64,000 bases of DNA from Platycnemis pennipes (GCA_933228895.1 OW121852.1:121267544-121331543); one strand, 5' to 3'; positions 44,861-57,665 are shown, counted from the stretch's first letter. Program-made: numbers and translations. The notes: generated by a model not told the origin, from the sequence alone.

Positions 44861-47280
44861 AAGAGGCTACCCATCATAGAGGAGTCGGTCGTCTTCCCAG
44901 AATAGCTACAATCATAGTCCTTCAAAGTAAAATAGCGAATTCGGAATTTCATTTGTCCTAGATAGATTAGGATAAATTGAATTTGGATGAATGAAGTTAG
45001 GAAATGATACCGCGTTTCACTTTTTATGCCTAGCGTGGAATATACTAGCATCTTCCATTTTATTAGGAGGGAGCTTTGACTCAAACACTCATTAATGGCA
45101 GTGTCTTTCCATGCTATGATATTCCTCATGTCAGGAGGATCCTGCAGGATAGAAGGTAGGAATTATCATGTGCGTCAAAATATTGATTGATTGTTTAAGT
45201 CCATCCGAATGCGGTCTCAAGTTTAATACCATAAAGGTAAATGTATGAACATTTTATCATGATGTGCATTGGAGATGGATATTGTCGAAATTCTTTCTAA
45301 AATGCATTAACCCAATACGCACATAAATTACATTCAAAATAAGGCGCTGAAGTAGGAACTCGGTTGACAGATGATGGGTTGTCTTCGTGGAACTGAGGAG
45401 TGATTAAAACAAGTCACTCTGCAATTGCTACTATTTCCTCAAAAGCATGGAGTAGTACTAAGATACGTGTCCTGCTCTTAAAAACAAGGACCTAGACTCT
45501 GGGAGGATCAGTGTTACTAGAGAAATAACTTGCCTGGTGTACTAGCTAGGAAAACCGGACATCATGCATGGATTTGTAATGTGAAGGACAACATTTATCG
45601 TTTATGTGTTCATTTGTATTTTGATGTTGTTTTCTCAATTCTAACCGCTTCGTATTGTGAATTTCACAAATCTTTCCATACACTTGTAGGGTGCTTACCG
45701 TATTGTTGTACTACTACCGTATTCCGCACTCACACACAACAATGTGGAGGTGTTTCTCCCAATCGTAAAATAGTACGGATTTTACGCTTAGAAGACCTGG
45801 ACGTCCAAACCCCACGTACCGGTGTTAAAGCAGGACCTTAGAAGGACGATAATTCCTTTGTATTTCCTCTTCGATCGAGGCTGAGGGACGTCTTCGCTGA
45901 TGAGGTCCCGCTTCGTTTTACTGTCTTGGCTCTTGGGTGCATCAATAATGCCTCATGTCCGTGATTTAGGACGTGAGAGCAGATTTAAGGATTGAACCAT
46001 GTTGTTGGAACTTTTCCTCGGAAGGCTTTTTGTGTTAATTGCAGGTCGTGGTTAACCATCAAGGACCTTGGATCAAGATTTACTAATCATGATGCGGGCT
46101 TATCTTGCGATGTATATCCTTTTGGAGAAGCTGAGACTCAGCTAAGTGGGAACTCAGGCCAGGGAATGTTTTTCTTTACTTAATAAAAGCTTACTTAGAA
46201 TAAAAAAGTACTTAAGAGTATAGGACCAGGAATACAATACTACTCAAATCCACTGCTATTATGTTTAAATGAAAATTCACGCTCGAATTTGAATTATATT
46301 TCATCAGCATATCCTGATTTGACTGTATTTCATTGATCTTAAGTGAAAAAACATTTTTTTAACGGGAAATTACCAGCTAATCAGATTCACAGTGCTCGGA
46401 GTTGTATATGTTTGTCTGATACTTTAATTCACCTGCCGGAATTATTTAGCATGTTGTACTCAAAAATTTGTCAGGACAACAAGCGATTGTACCTGCCGAG
46501 TTCAATGCAAGTTTTCTAATCAAACTATAGCATTTGGTTTTATCATGAGAAAAGCTAATTTTCGGAATAGATCCTTCATCACCTAGCATTATTTATGAGC
46601 AAAGTACTTTACTTTAGGAGCTTGGAAGGGACTCCTTTAAATTTTCTGCTCATGCACACCGCTTTAATCAAAGGAACTTTTTCCGCTTTCGTGATCATTT
46701 TCAAGCATCTAAGAATGCTTGTGGATGCATTTATGCAGATACATTTTATTTAAAAGTGTTTTATTTCAAAATTGATGTGAGTTGATTGAATGCATAGGAT
46801 GAGATGAGAGCATAATGTGACGATTAAAAATATGTTAAAAATTCCTTTCCTTTGGATTAGAATATTGATACACAACTACGAGCTGATTCTTTGTTCATCA
46901 TCTACATTTAACAGGGATTTAATGTTGCTGGTCCATCAGAATATCGCATTCATTTCTTCTATATATTTTAATTGTATACAAATATATAATTTAATTGTGA
47001 TTTTACTTCCTTTCTTTTATCAGTTTTGAAGACTTTCGAATTGTTTTGATTAAATCCCAAGCCTCCGTCCCCATTGGACATAAGTATAATCTGTTGATGA
47101 TTTTTTAAGATTCTAAACACGCGCTTCGAATTATTTCAATTTAATTAATTCTCTAGTCAAGTTTTAGAACTTTGGATATCCATGGCCGTGGAAGTAATTC
47201 ATTTCTGGTATTTGTGGCGTGTAAATATTACTTCACAGCTATTCCGACTGTTTTCCTCTCTCATTCCGTCTTAAGCACGC
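44861..47280. other. Gene-free background
   Basis: About 2.4 kb of mostly AT-rich DNA. A 103-codon frame (45530-45841) and other small frames have no recognisable motifs. Confidence 0.5.
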
Positions 47281-47870
47281 TTTAATTTTCCATCTCATTA
47301 ACGTCCTCCGTCGCTCCCCATTCCTCTTTCCCGAAAGCGAAACGGTGATGGAGCTGCCATCTCTTGGCCCGCTCCCAACCTGCCGCGTCCTCCCAATTTC
47401 CCACCGGATTCGCGTAATTAAGATTCTTTCAAAATTAGAAGCCCCCGCGGATTCTGGGTGGCCCCGTACTTGTTTGCACTACTCCCCCCTCCCTCCCTCC
47501 CTTCTCTCGACGCCCTCCCTCCCTCCACCACACGTCAGGCGTGGGCCTTTCTCGCCCCCCCATCCTCCCCCCATCCGCCCTAATATTTCCTCGGCACACT
47601 TTCATCGTCTCTTCTTCTCGCCCCTTCGCCTGGTCGCTTGCCCCGTCTTCGCCAACCCCGACCCTCCCCTCCCGTCCCATAACCCCTCCCTGCCATCGTC
47701 CCTCGCCACCCCCGTTGGATTATCCATTGCAAGGCTTCCAAACTGCGCCTTCCAGAGAGCGCCCCACCGATCCGCCCACACGGACGCCCTTCACAACAGC
47801 TAGCTCAACTGTTCCACCAAGACTATGTAGATGTTAACTCCCTCCCCAACTGCCCCCCACCCCCCTGATG
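47281..47870. repeat. C-rich tract
   Basis: Moderately balanced DNA (47281-47480) passes into dense C/T (47480-47870). The 152-codon plus frame (47345-47803) is Pro/Ser/Arg-rich with no domain and is rejected as a gene. Confidence 0.55.
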
Positions 47871-48839
47871 ATATTTTGGCCTGTGATCATGAAAGGGTAG
47901 TCCTGTGCATAGACAGTTGGTCCTCACGTTATCTTTTAAAAAAACTAAATATATATTTATATATTTATGCATCAAGTGATGACAAATTCATCATTTCGCC
48001 TTCGGCGAGCAAGTGCTTTCTACGCTCGTTAAATTTGGCTAATTTTAGTTCGCGCTCGGAAATAAATTATAACGAACATCGTCAGAATTGTAAGCGGTCG
48101 TTTTTTATCGTTGAGTAGCGTTTTAGTTGGAATAACGTTCACGTGTAGTGTCAGCGAAATTGTTTAACTTGACTAGGTGATGAGAACGATTCTTTTTTAC
48201 TGTGAATAGGAATAGTGAATAGGCATCAGTCCGGTTGGATTATATGGAAATTCGTAATAACTTGTTATTTTTGGGATGAGGTAATGAGATCTGGATAATG
48301 TTTTGAAGAGTTTTAGCCTGTAATTGTGAGGGTAAATTGGAAAATATGAATTTTTTATTACTCCTGAGAAGTATTATTTTCCGTATTTTTTATCATTTTA
48401 CCTTTTTTCAGCAATGCGTCAGGTTTTCTTATCATATGTGCCTAAAGTAGCAGAAATCGAGTGTTAAATTAGATGACAAATCGTGATCTTTGTTCCTACC
48501 CGTAGGTTATTTTTTCAAAAAAGGAGTAAATGAGTTACGGGAATAAACGCATCAAAACAGTTTTAAGGATTAGATATATTACTGAATTTATAACAGTAAA
48601 ATAAAACTTTTTCGCCTCCTGCCTAATTCTATTCTTTTAAGGTGGGTTTTTTCAGGTCTCAATGAATTTTAATCAGTCTTTTCATTTAAAAATAAATTCT
48701 ACTCGTGATTACTCTTAATTAATTGTCTTATTATACCTTGAAGCGAAACGCGTTAATTTCAATTATACGCTCGGAAAAATTAGTTTTTTTGCCACTCCAG
48801 AATTACGGCATCAGTTTGAAATATATCCCGTGGTAATTT
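47871..48839. other. Gene-free background
   Basis: AT-rich with poly-T runs, nothing recognised. Confidence 0.55.
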
Positions 48840-48990
48840 AGCGCCAGGATACTGCGGCCAGGGGAGCGACCTGTGTGGTCCAGGAGTTAATGGGTCAGGT
48901 GCCAGGGCCGGCGCGCTCCGCGGCGCGCGTCCAGCTTCCCTTCGGCTCGTCTCGATTTCGGAGGGAGAGCAAGCGTCCCTTGGCTCACTC
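48840..48990. other. Short CpG-rich patch
   Basis: About 150 bases with high GC content (GGGCCGGCGCGCTCCGCGGC at about 48905) in AT-rich surroundings. It lies just upstream of the small frame at 49092 and could be a core-promoter island. There is no further support. Confidence 0.3.
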
Positions 48991-49091
48991 ATAATTACTC
49001 AATCCACCCCCCAGTCTCCATCCTATATTCGTCCCATTCCAAAACAATCCTCATTAGGCAGACGCAAGGAAAGAGAAAAGGGGAGGAAGCC

Positions 49092-49229
49092 ATGGCACAG
49101 CCGCTCCCGAGAACGAGTCTTTTTTTCGATCATGAGGCGTTGAAAATTGCCTCAGCTCTAACACAATCCTGGTATGCGAATGGTAAAAGGAACCTTTGGT
49201 TCTCCCTGGATATAGACCATTTTCGTTGA
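49092..49229 (+). CDS. Small open frame in strong start context (hypothetical)
   Basis: An ATG in an excellent animal context (GAAGCCATGGCA) opens a 45-codon frame that starts MAQPLPRTSLFFDHEAL and contains ASALTQSWYANGK. A GTAAAA donor-like site lies within it (about 49180). I do not recognise the peptide. It could be a first coding exon, an upstream small frame of a transcript from the 48.9 kb GC patch, or chance. Confidence 0.2.
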   Translation: MAQPLPRTSLFFDHEALKIASALTQSWYANGKRNLWFSLDIDHFR

Positions 49230-49699
49230 AGGCAGTGCTTTTCTGAGTAAAGTGTCAATGTGATAACCCAGCGTACTTCTGCTTTCCTGTAATTCCATTT
49301 ATCGTATTGCGTATGTCGTCCAAGTTGGACCTCCCGTGCCTAACAGCACGTTTCTTGAATCCCGTCAAATATTTGCTCTGAATCAAATTCTGGAAGGACT
49401 CAAGAAATTGAAAATGCCAACCAGTGCGGAGGAAGTGTGCGTTGTGCAGTAGTGCGAGTGAGAATCTCCGAAAGTAAAAGTTTTAAGTGTCGATAATATG
49501 CTTTCGTAACCGGTGTTGTCATTAGGGGAGGTGACATAGGCATGAAATCATTTTAGCCATTGAAAATGGGTGGTAATTTTGGCTTTGGTAGAGCATTTTG
49601 GATGGAGGAACGGAAGGAAACTCGGCATCTGGGACCAAATTTTTCTCTTCAAATCTTATTCTCAAAGTGCTCAAATGTGAATAGGGATGCTCTGTTAAA
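49230..49699. other. Gene-free sequence
   Basis: Leader-like AGTGCGAGTGAG words at 49452-49463, otherwise unremarkable. A 97-codon frame (49560-49853) overlaps the SINE head and has no motif. Confidence 0.4.
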
Positions 49700-49772
49700 T
49701 TTTATATTGGTTTCGATCCCGGGCCCTCAATATCATAATCTAGAGCTATTGCTATTTCACCAACTTGTTTCT
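49700..49772 (-). mobile_element. tRNA-like SINE head
   Basis: On the minus strand an A-box-like GTTGGTGAAATAGCAATAGC (49770-49751) is followed by CTCTAGATTATGATATTGAG. Then comes a B-box-like string, GGGATCGAAACC (49725-49714), at tRNA spacing. It resembles a degraded tRNA-derived SINE head. No body similar to families A, C or D is evident. Confidence 0.4.
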
Positions 49773-49859
49773 ATGTACCTTTCTGGTCTATTTTTATCGA
49801 ATATCACTGGCATTTTTCCCGTCGTTAACTTCTTTCATACCTATAAGTGGTAGAGGTCA

Positions 49860-50240
49860 TTTCAAACTTTCATTTCATCCCGGCACATTCCTTTCGCTGA
49901 TAGCCCTTCATCCCCCGTCTCCATCCACCCACGGTCGGCTCGCAATCCTACCCTTACATCGTCGCTCCGACCCCCTCATCTCCCCTCTCCTGTTCTCAAT
50001 CTTCCCTCCACCAACCAACCCTCTCCCGGGGAACCACATCAGTCCTCACCTCCGGTTGCAAATTTCCTTTCTTAAGAGGGAATTAGGAGGTGGAGGAAGT
50101 TGCGAAGAGTAAGGGAGAGGAGCGGGAGGTTTTGGGGTGCGGAGGGGGAGAGGAGGGCGCCGGGCGTCTCTTCGTTGGCAGCGTCGTCTTGGGGTTGAAG
50201 TCTCAGAGTGAAGAGAGGGGTCAGAGTCAAGAGCTGTGAC
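49860..50240. repeat. C/T-rich tract switching to G-rich
   Basis: Pyrimidine-rich at 49900-50040, then purine-rich (GGAGGTGGAGGAAG, GGAGGGGGAGAGGAGGG) at 50080-50160. This is the same strand-switch pattern seen at 10.5 and 31.9 kb. No coding evidence. Confidence 0.5.
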
Positions 50241-53112
50241 TCATTTACACGCCGCCACAACATTATACCCTTTTCCATAGCGTCTTGAAGTATTTTTCGG
50301 AAAGCCGATACTCCCAAGTTCTCATTCCCGTGTGCAGAAATAATTTTGTATACATCGTATCAAACCGTTCTTGTGCACTTGTGAACACTTCTTAGCACCG
50401 AAGTTGTTTTTGGTTGGAGAGGCATTCTTTTGTCGGGACCCCGTCGCATCTTTCATCCCTTTCGACGGATGATTTTTTTGCTACAATGTCTGGGCGGGCA
50501 CTTCCTCTTTTTCCGGCGTGCCTTTGTTTCATTCGTGGCCGACGTTAAAGCATCTCTCCTTCCGATCCATCTTCTTTATCAGGGCTTTCGTTCCTTCTCG
50601 AGCATTTTAGTGGCCAGGCTCGTGCCCCGAGTCTTCTCCTCTCCGCCGTAAAACTTTTAAGAGGTCCGGTTTGCGTTAGTCCGTCGCAGCAACAATCGAT
50701 CGGAGACATACTGTGTTAGCTTTTGTTTTTTCGGCGCGATGTGCTGGCTGTTCTTTTGGCAAGAGTTTCTTTTTCATCATGGTGTTTTCGGGCCTCTTTT
50801 AATTGAAAGGGGTTTGATTTTCCCAAAAATTCCATCTGCCTTCGAAGCACGTTAATTATACGTCATTCGAGAATTTTCGTCTATTGTTTGGTTACGAAGT
50901 CCTTCAGGTAGAATCACCCTGAGAAACTTAAATCTGATTATCAAATGACGCACCGTTTAGTTCTCTTTGCCAGCATATTAGAGTTTGATATTGTATCACA
51001 TCCAACTGAGTGAAGCTGTCCATCCGATCCACGGTTTTGGCACGTAATTAACCATTGTCAGTCGGAATAAACTTCTAGGTAGCCGTTTTGTGGAATCGGA
51101 TGTCATTAGTTTTTTTGTATCGTTTGTGTTCATTACTGCATCTTCTCGAGTTGCTAATTTGAAGAGAGTTTAAAGGAAGAAACACGAAATCGATGTATTA
51201 TGGTGATTTTGCCAGCTACGTCCTCAGGGAGTCATCGAAAGGGTGCAAACGGTGGGGAAGTGTCGGATGTGATCGGCATTCCTGTTGCGGTAGCTGATCT
51301 CGGGTGCCGCCTGCATTAGAAGTGTGCATCCGCTGGTACATCCGGACGAAGAGGTGATGATGCCCCACGTGGTTTTGACAAATTTGGTGCTTATGGCTGT
51401 GGTGATAGTGCTCAGTGAAGCCAGATTGACTTGATGAAGGGAAGTGCTTATGGAGAGTTTATGTGCGGAGACTAGGTCAGAAGGAGGCCAGCTTGTGCTA
51501 ACGGCCGTTGAGGTAAATTATCGGGCCCTTGTTCCATAGGTTTTATGTTAAATGTGTTGGTGCTTGAAATAGAAATGAAACCCATTTTAGGTGTAGATGG
51601 ACTAAAGTAGCAGTGTTGGATAGCCTTGTAACTCTAAAGAAGGCCATTTTGATATTAGTGCATTGTGTTCATAACAGGATATTGTTGTGATTTTAATCGG
51701 CCCCAAATTTGATGTTTGGGAAAAATAATCAATGGTAAAGGCGCTTGGATGGTCAGTGTTATCAATAGAGTATGTATGTACAATGTTATCTTTTTCCCAT
51801 TCCCTAGTGAGAGCGTCCATGTGTTTCACGCATAGTAAAATAGTAAAAAAAGTTTTGGGCGTGTTGCGTTTGTTTAGTAAGCTTTTCCCGTATATTGCCG
51901 CTGTTAAAGCTCCATTCATAGAAATGGCAATGGATCACTTCCGGAAAATGCTGGATGCTTCATACAAATAATATTGAGTGTTGTAGTTGAATATGGAGTA
52001 TGCATTCTTATATTATTTAGTTGCTCGTAATTTGATAAGCCAAAGTTGCAGAGAAGTCGTAATAAAATATTCTGAAAAGTTCAATTTTCATACATGGTAA
52101 TGTAATCGTTGGTGATTTCAACTCTTAAGTTCCCTAGGAATTCACAAATTGGTTATTGATAAAATCAATACACTTCGTTTTTGCGTTTCAGCAAAAATTG
52201 GAGATTGTTTTTAAATCTGAATTGATCCTACTTCGGTAATCGCTATCAAGAAAATGAGAACTGGTTTTCCTCCTCTCCTAGAGGGAAAATATATGTTCCC
52301 ACCTTAATGTGATCACTGTTTGTATGTTTTTAATTACTGAGTCTTGCATGACTTATCGTTTTGAATAAGCTGCTTCTGTTGTTAACTTCTAGAACGTCAT
52401 GATTCCTTAGAATCCTATTCACAGCGGGTTCACGAAAGCCGTATTGTTCTTCGAGACCAGATAAAAATGAGAATTTTCCTTGAGACTTTGGAATCATGAG
52501 CTTTCTCTCCTTCTAGTCAACTTCCGCTCTCTTCCGTCTTTTTCGGCCGTTTATCCGTCGTCACTTCCGGCGCCACTTGAGCCCGGAATGGATCGCAGGG
52601 CGTCTCAAGCGAGACCACCGCCGAGGAGAGGCGAGAGATACGTCGAGTCTCCATCTCTCGCGCGCAAAAACTCACAAAAATAAATGCAACGGAATGTGTG
52701 TTTCCCCAATAGCATTTCCGCCGCAGCAGCAAAAATCGATTTCTTCCTTCTTCAAGGCTACTCGTGACTGAATGTAGCAGACTCCCAACGTGCCGCAAGA
52801 TATTTCCTTAGAAAATTGTCATTTACTCATTTTAAAAAGTCACTGATTATTCTCGACTGTTCTGCGTCGTACCTATTTTCGTTGGCATTCTAGAAACAAC
52901 ACCTCTATTAGATCATCAATAAAATTGCGTCATATCGTCTTTATTTGTAAGTATAAGCGAATATACTGATTTATCGGCACATCACAACGGAAATTTCGTA
53001 GTGATACAAGTACCTTCTGTTACATTCTGAAAATTACTATATAAATCCAAATGTAAGGTAATTTTTTGTAGTTCTTGCCAAACCTACTGCCTTATGCCTG
53101 CCAATTGACTTC
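50241..53112. other. Gene-free sequence
   Basis: About 2.9 kb. 50400-51500 has fairly even composition (possible regulatory DNA), the rest is AT-rich. A short CpG-bearing patch lies at 52500-52680. Frames of 64-105 codons have no motif. Confidence 0.45.
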
Positions 53113-53190
53113 TCATATCTACATCTGTGTAATACCTTGCGAGCCACTGCAAATTTGAGTGGCAGGGGGTGAATGATCACCAAACATATA
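53113..53190 (-). repeat. Family B fold-back repeat, end fragment
   Basis: The inverse of the 4975-5066 end: ATATCTACATCTGTGTAATA, CCTTGCGAGCCACTGC, GTGGCAGGGGGTGAATGATC, CACCAAACATATAA. Only the terminal 75-80 bases are recognisable. Confidence 0.65.
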
Positions 53191-54400
53191 ATTCTTATTT
53201 GCAACTGTGAGATACAATGCTACTACAACATGGAAACATGTTAGATGTAAGAGTCACGTAGTGCCTGATAGAGACATACGATGTCTAATTTCAGAAGATT
53301 AATTTCCTTTTCACCTTAACTTTTCAGTGTTCAAATCGTAAAAAGCACTAGTGATTATAGTTTTACCTTGTGAGAATTTCAATTTCTCATAAAGTTAAAA
53401 ATACTTTTAAATAATTTGTCGGTTTGAGGGTATGCAGTTACCTTTCGAGAGCTGAGTGCCTACTGTGGAGTAAGGAAAAACTTAATTCTCCATTAGATAT
53501 TTTTTGTGAATTTAAAACTTATTTGAAACACAAAAAAGTGCCTAGAGTGTAGCATTTTTCGAACGTAGGCTACGAGTACAGATCTTTGCACATTTGAAAA
53601 TTTGTAGCCTTAAAAGAAGTTGTACTTACAAATTTTACTTTGCCAAAAATTTGATGACACCAATAATTGAACAGAAGTAAAATAATGCAATCGTTGAATA
53701 ATATTTCTAAACAAAGCCCATGTAATGACATATAACAATTCATCATGCTATAAGCAAAATAATGTGTATCGATTGAGTAATGATTGACTCGGATGGGCAT
53801 TTCAATCTTCTCTGCTTTGGAATTTATAATTGATACAGTGCTACAGTGATTATCAAGTTCCTTTTCATTTGCAATACTTCGTCTAGTAGAGGTGATTAAA
53901 ATTTTGTGCCACTCAACCCTTTCACCTTCTTGGTCGGTGAAATATTTTTTACTAGTTATTAGTTGGCTTTACTGTGCGTTTATTTCAATCTGTTCTTAGG
54001 TTTCTAAATCTATCGAAGGCAAAGGTGCAAATAAAATGGTAATGTAAGAAATTAGACTGGATTTTACAGAGAAGCTTCCGAATCACTTTCCTTTGGTCAT
54101 GATGGCTTCGTAAAAACCCATGCATGTGCATTTATCCTCGTTGGTAACCTTTTATTCTATGATACACTTAGCACTCTAGGCATTTAAATTATTCTATCAG
54201 TTTTACTGATGTTTGTGCTGTAAATTATTTATAACTTTTGGGATATGGTAGTTGCACAAAGTCACTGTTTGAAATATTATCACACTCCTCGAGAAAAATC
54301 ACAATTAATTATTCATTAATAGAAGACCATCTCATTTTTCCGTTGCTTAAAGAATAGTTGTTTATGAAAATCAATTCCAGTTAACAGCACGGTAAATCAA
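53191..54400. other. Gene-free background
   Basis: AT-rich, nothing supported. Confidence 0.5.
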
Positions 54401-54900
54401 TTTCGTGCAACGTATTTCTTTCTTAGGCTGTGCTATGTTTGCAGCAAACATAATCATCTTGGGAGCTCCGCATATTGCGTGCGTAATAAGGCTCTGCTTA
54501 TGCTCGCGTCTGCATCCACATTTCCCTCCCCAATCTCCACACACATCCCTGTCAATCGCGTGTAGTCTCACTATTTGTTTATCGAGTAGTTACGGAAGGG
54601 GAGGTGGGCACCGAATCCGAAAACTTCTCGGGACTTATTGCGAATGCCTTGCGGCGATCAGCCCGCGGAGAGGCATCACTGAAAGCGTGACCGTGCAGTG
54701 CGGCTCAAATGGTTCTACAAGCACACACCTCTCCCTCCTACTGCTTATTTATCGTTCTAGCTTCCGCAGAGTCGGAATAGATATAGCCGCGGGTGAAGCA
54801 GGGCGACGCCCCTGTGCGTGGCAGAAATTAGCTCGCAGACACCGACCGCAATGCTAACTCTAATGCAATTACTCCCCGCAGGCAATGCGGTGTGAATTTG
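54401..54900. promoter_or_regulatory. GC-balanced patch, candidate enhancer or exon
   Basis: About 500 bases of even composition with moderate CpG and well-formed words (TGTTTATCGAGTAG, AATGCAATTACTCCCC, GTAATAAGG). A 150-codon plus frame (54405-54857) runs the whole length, but its translation shows no domain, and the start lies in AT-rich DNA without leader features. I favour non-coding regulatory DNA and would not exclude an exon. Confidence 0.3.
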
Positions 54901-55220
54901 TAGGTCCTCTTCTCTCTTCCTTCCACCCCCTTCAAACCCCTGCTCTTACTCTCCAGGAATCCACCCCCGTTGACTCCCCAACCCATCAACCCCCATCCTA
55001 ATAATCCACTCTATCCTATTTTTCAGTCCTTTTCTTCCTTCTACCCCACCCGCGCTCCCTTGCTAATATACCTTCTTTCACATTCATGCCACCCCTTGCA
55101 TTTGCGTCTCATGCCACAACGTTTTTTCTCTCTCCGATCACGTTCCCAGGTCAGTAATTAAATCCCCCCTTTGACCAGTCACGTCGGACTTTCCTATTCA
55201 ATCACTAATCGTCTCTTCTT
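54901..55220. repeat. C/T-rich tract
   Basis: Pyrimidine-rich low-complexity DNA with CA-rich interruptions; no coding evidence. Confidence 0.5.
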
Positions 55221-55779
55221 GCTGTCCATCACCTCCAGTTGTCCCTGACCTTAAAATGAAAAGCGTCGCTGAATCCTGCTCGAAGACGAGGAACAGTTAA
55301 GCCTCTGCGTCCTTCTCACTACTTTGCTTCCCTTTACTGGAGGAGGTCTGTGAAAACCAGCATCAACCACCCTTCGCCACTGTTGAACCGCATCAGAAGA
55401 TTTAATACGAAAGTACACGTCAAAACACTTGGGCTTCTTCTGCACTGGTTTCCATCTATAAAATCGCTTTACTTATTACTACTTTAGTATTAAAAGTATT
55501 TTCTGTACTTCATGTCTATCTAAACATACCATAGCCGGTAAATTATCAGTAATATTGATAAACATAATAAGGTGAGTTTGGATCAAGAGTAATTATGAAG
55601 GCTTGGATATTCTACGACAGAAAAGGAAGTTTCAATTGTATTTTTCACTCATCCAGCCATCTAAACCCTTATAAATTGGAGAGAAAGTTAGTTAATAAGA
55701 AAATAAAAGAAGGTACACCTGTTAGACGATATTAAGGCAGAATAAGTTCTCTACACAATAGAAAACTGACTCATTATTC
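55221..55779. other. Gene-free background
   Basis: AT-rich. A 64-codon minus frame (55251-55445) has no motif. Confidence 0.5.
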
Positions 55780-56035
55780 ATCTACACCTACGTAATACCC
55801 TGCAAGCCTACCAAGCCAAGTGTGTATGACAGGGGGTGAGTTAACACCAAGAATGCACAAAGTTTACTTATGCTATCTACCTAAGGAGAGATTTCAATGG
55901 ATATCATGATCATGTGGGACACACTACAAAATCTAGTATTCATCAAACATGCAAAGAAACATTTGAAAAGTGCTACAACAATGCATTATACATATTAGTA
56001 TTGCTTGCAGATACGCTTAAATCCTAAAAAATTCA
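55780..56035. mobile_element. Family B fold-back element, left end plus body
   Basis: It starts with the TCTACA-type terminus (CATCTACACCTACGTAATAC, CCTGCAAGCC) and GACAGGGGGTGAGTTAACACC. Then comes the internal body that aligns with the 6641-6985 copy: GGATATCATGATCATGTGGG, GAAACATTTGAAAAGTGCTAC, CAATGCATTATACATATTAG, AAAAAATTCACCATC. The opposite terminus is missing. Together the two copies show that the B ends belong to one element. Confidence 0.65.
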
Positions 56036-56520
56036 CCATCTTAATTTTATCTTTAAGTATTTGGTTTTTATTCCGTATTAATATAAAGAGTGCCATTTCG
56101 TTTTCATGTTATGGTAAATTCATTTTAGGAAGGCGTTATGGTTTGAGGAGTCTTGAATTTGTTATAGTAACGAATTGTTTGGGGAAAGAATATTTGAATC
56201 TGTCTGCGGTGCTATGTATTTCCTTTATCTTATCCCTTTTGTGTTGTAGGGCTCTCATTATTAACTCAGTGTCTCAGAGGTGAACTCATCTGCTCTATGC
56301 TTCTGTGAAAGCCGTAAATCTGGTCTGCTGTCTTCGCGTTTGAAGGTCCACCCGCCCCAATCTCCCAAGCAACGAAGTTGCACTTCCCCCTTTATCATGC
56401 CAATCATTCACAAATCTAGCTTATCTCCTCTGAATTTTATCTAATTAATTCATTAATCCATTTTCCGAAACATTCCAAATGCTGGAGGGATATTCCACCT
56501 TTGGCCCTGACTAAGTACGT
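56036..56520. other. Gene-free background
   Basis: AT-rich. A 92-codon frame (56005-56283) that starts in the B element is featureless. Confidence 0.45.
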
Positions 56521-56940
56521 AAGGATGAATGAAATTCCATTCCCTCGGCTCTGTTTCCTGGCACCTAGTTCTCTTCCCATCCTACTTTACCACCCCGTCC
56601 TCTCCGGATCACTCTGAAGAGGAAAAAGGACTCTCCCCTCACTTCCCGTCTACTTCGCTTCCGCGAGCTCCGCTGGCCACTCGCTTCCCTGCCCGGCCGC
56701 ATGCAGTTGCAAGGGCGGCCCGTCGCTCGGGAGGAGCGGTCCCCGGCAGGCGTTCCGCGTGCCGACCGGGTGAAGATTCCCTCTGGGGCCCCGCGTCCGA
56801 CCTCCTCGTCCTCCCTTCACTCTTCCTCATTTCCCCTTCGTTTTCGAGAACCCCCGCACTCGGTGGTGATAAACCTGTTTTCCCGTCGGCACTGATTCAT
56901 TTCTGCCATTCGTTAAAAACTGCGGGCAGTGTCGTTTTTT
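56521..56940. other. CpG-rich patch, candidate regulatory island
   Basis: About 400 bases that are GC-rich and CpG-bearing in the middle (GCCCGGCCGCATGCAGTTGC, GGCGTTCCGCGTGCCGACCG) with C/T-rich flanks. The 145-codon plus frame (56529-56966) is compositional (Ala/Arg/Pro/Ser-rich) and lacks a domain. Confidence 0.35.
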
Positions 56941-57340
56941 TTTGGTGGAGGCGAACAACAAATTAGATCACATGTAAATTACAGTGCGTTCCCTCACTTT
57001 CCTTGAACCCTCTCTCCTCCCTAGATTATTTATGTCGTAAGATTTTACCTCTTTGTTCAATATAGTGTCCATTATTCTTCCTCGTTTCCCAAGTATCCTA
57101 CCTTCTAAAAACAACTTCAGAATCCAATCATCATAGAAGTGCATTGACGCCTTTAGTAGAAGGCGTTGGTGATAAATAAATACCACAAGGTATTATGCTT
57201 ATATTGCCACGTTATTCGATGCATTCGACTTCGGCACCGTATCAGGTTCATGAGCGGTTCACAACAGGTGGGTAAATATATTATCTTCAGGCAGGCTTCT
57301 TTTCGTTGGCAGTGGAGGAAGGTTGGAGTCGGTGGACCAA
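56941..57340. other. Gene-free background
   Basis: No supported feature. Confidence 0.45.
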
Positions 57341-57665
57341 CTTAACCGAGAGGCGCCAAGGGGTTTAGCATTTCATCTGAATAACGGAGTTTTGAGCCGA
57401 ATGAGCTCTGTACACAGCCCTCAAGTAGAGATGGGGATACCGTTGATATCTCTCTAACACTGCTGTGATTTGAGCTCGAACCTTCTGGATAGAAATCCTG
57501 CATAATTGCATACACCATACCAGCATACACCAACCCGTTCCTTGCCGCAAACGAATACAAAGTGCCGCATGGTTATTGGAGGGATTGGTAGGACAGTCAG
57601 TTCCGTTATTCATATTCCATCCCCATAGAGCAAGCCATCAAAAGGACGTGTGGCAGGTGTGACTC
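57341..57665 (-). other. Balanced segment with two minus frames, unclassified
   Basis: A minus frame of 72 codons (57342-57560, beginning at TTG, so no natural start is shown) and an overlapping 82-codon frame (57365-57613) stay open in balanced sequence. The first reads plausibly protein-like (NGLVYAGMVYAIMQDFYPEG) but matches no family I know. It could be an exon, a transposon remnant or chance. Confidence 0.2.

Noticed and set aside
44698..45129. 143-codon minus frame
   Set aside because: Overlaps a plus-strand SINE and AT-rich flank; no motif.
54405..54857. 150-codon frame as a gene
   Set aside because: No domain, start in AT-rich DNA, no leader or donor features. Kept only as a candidate regulatory or exon patch.
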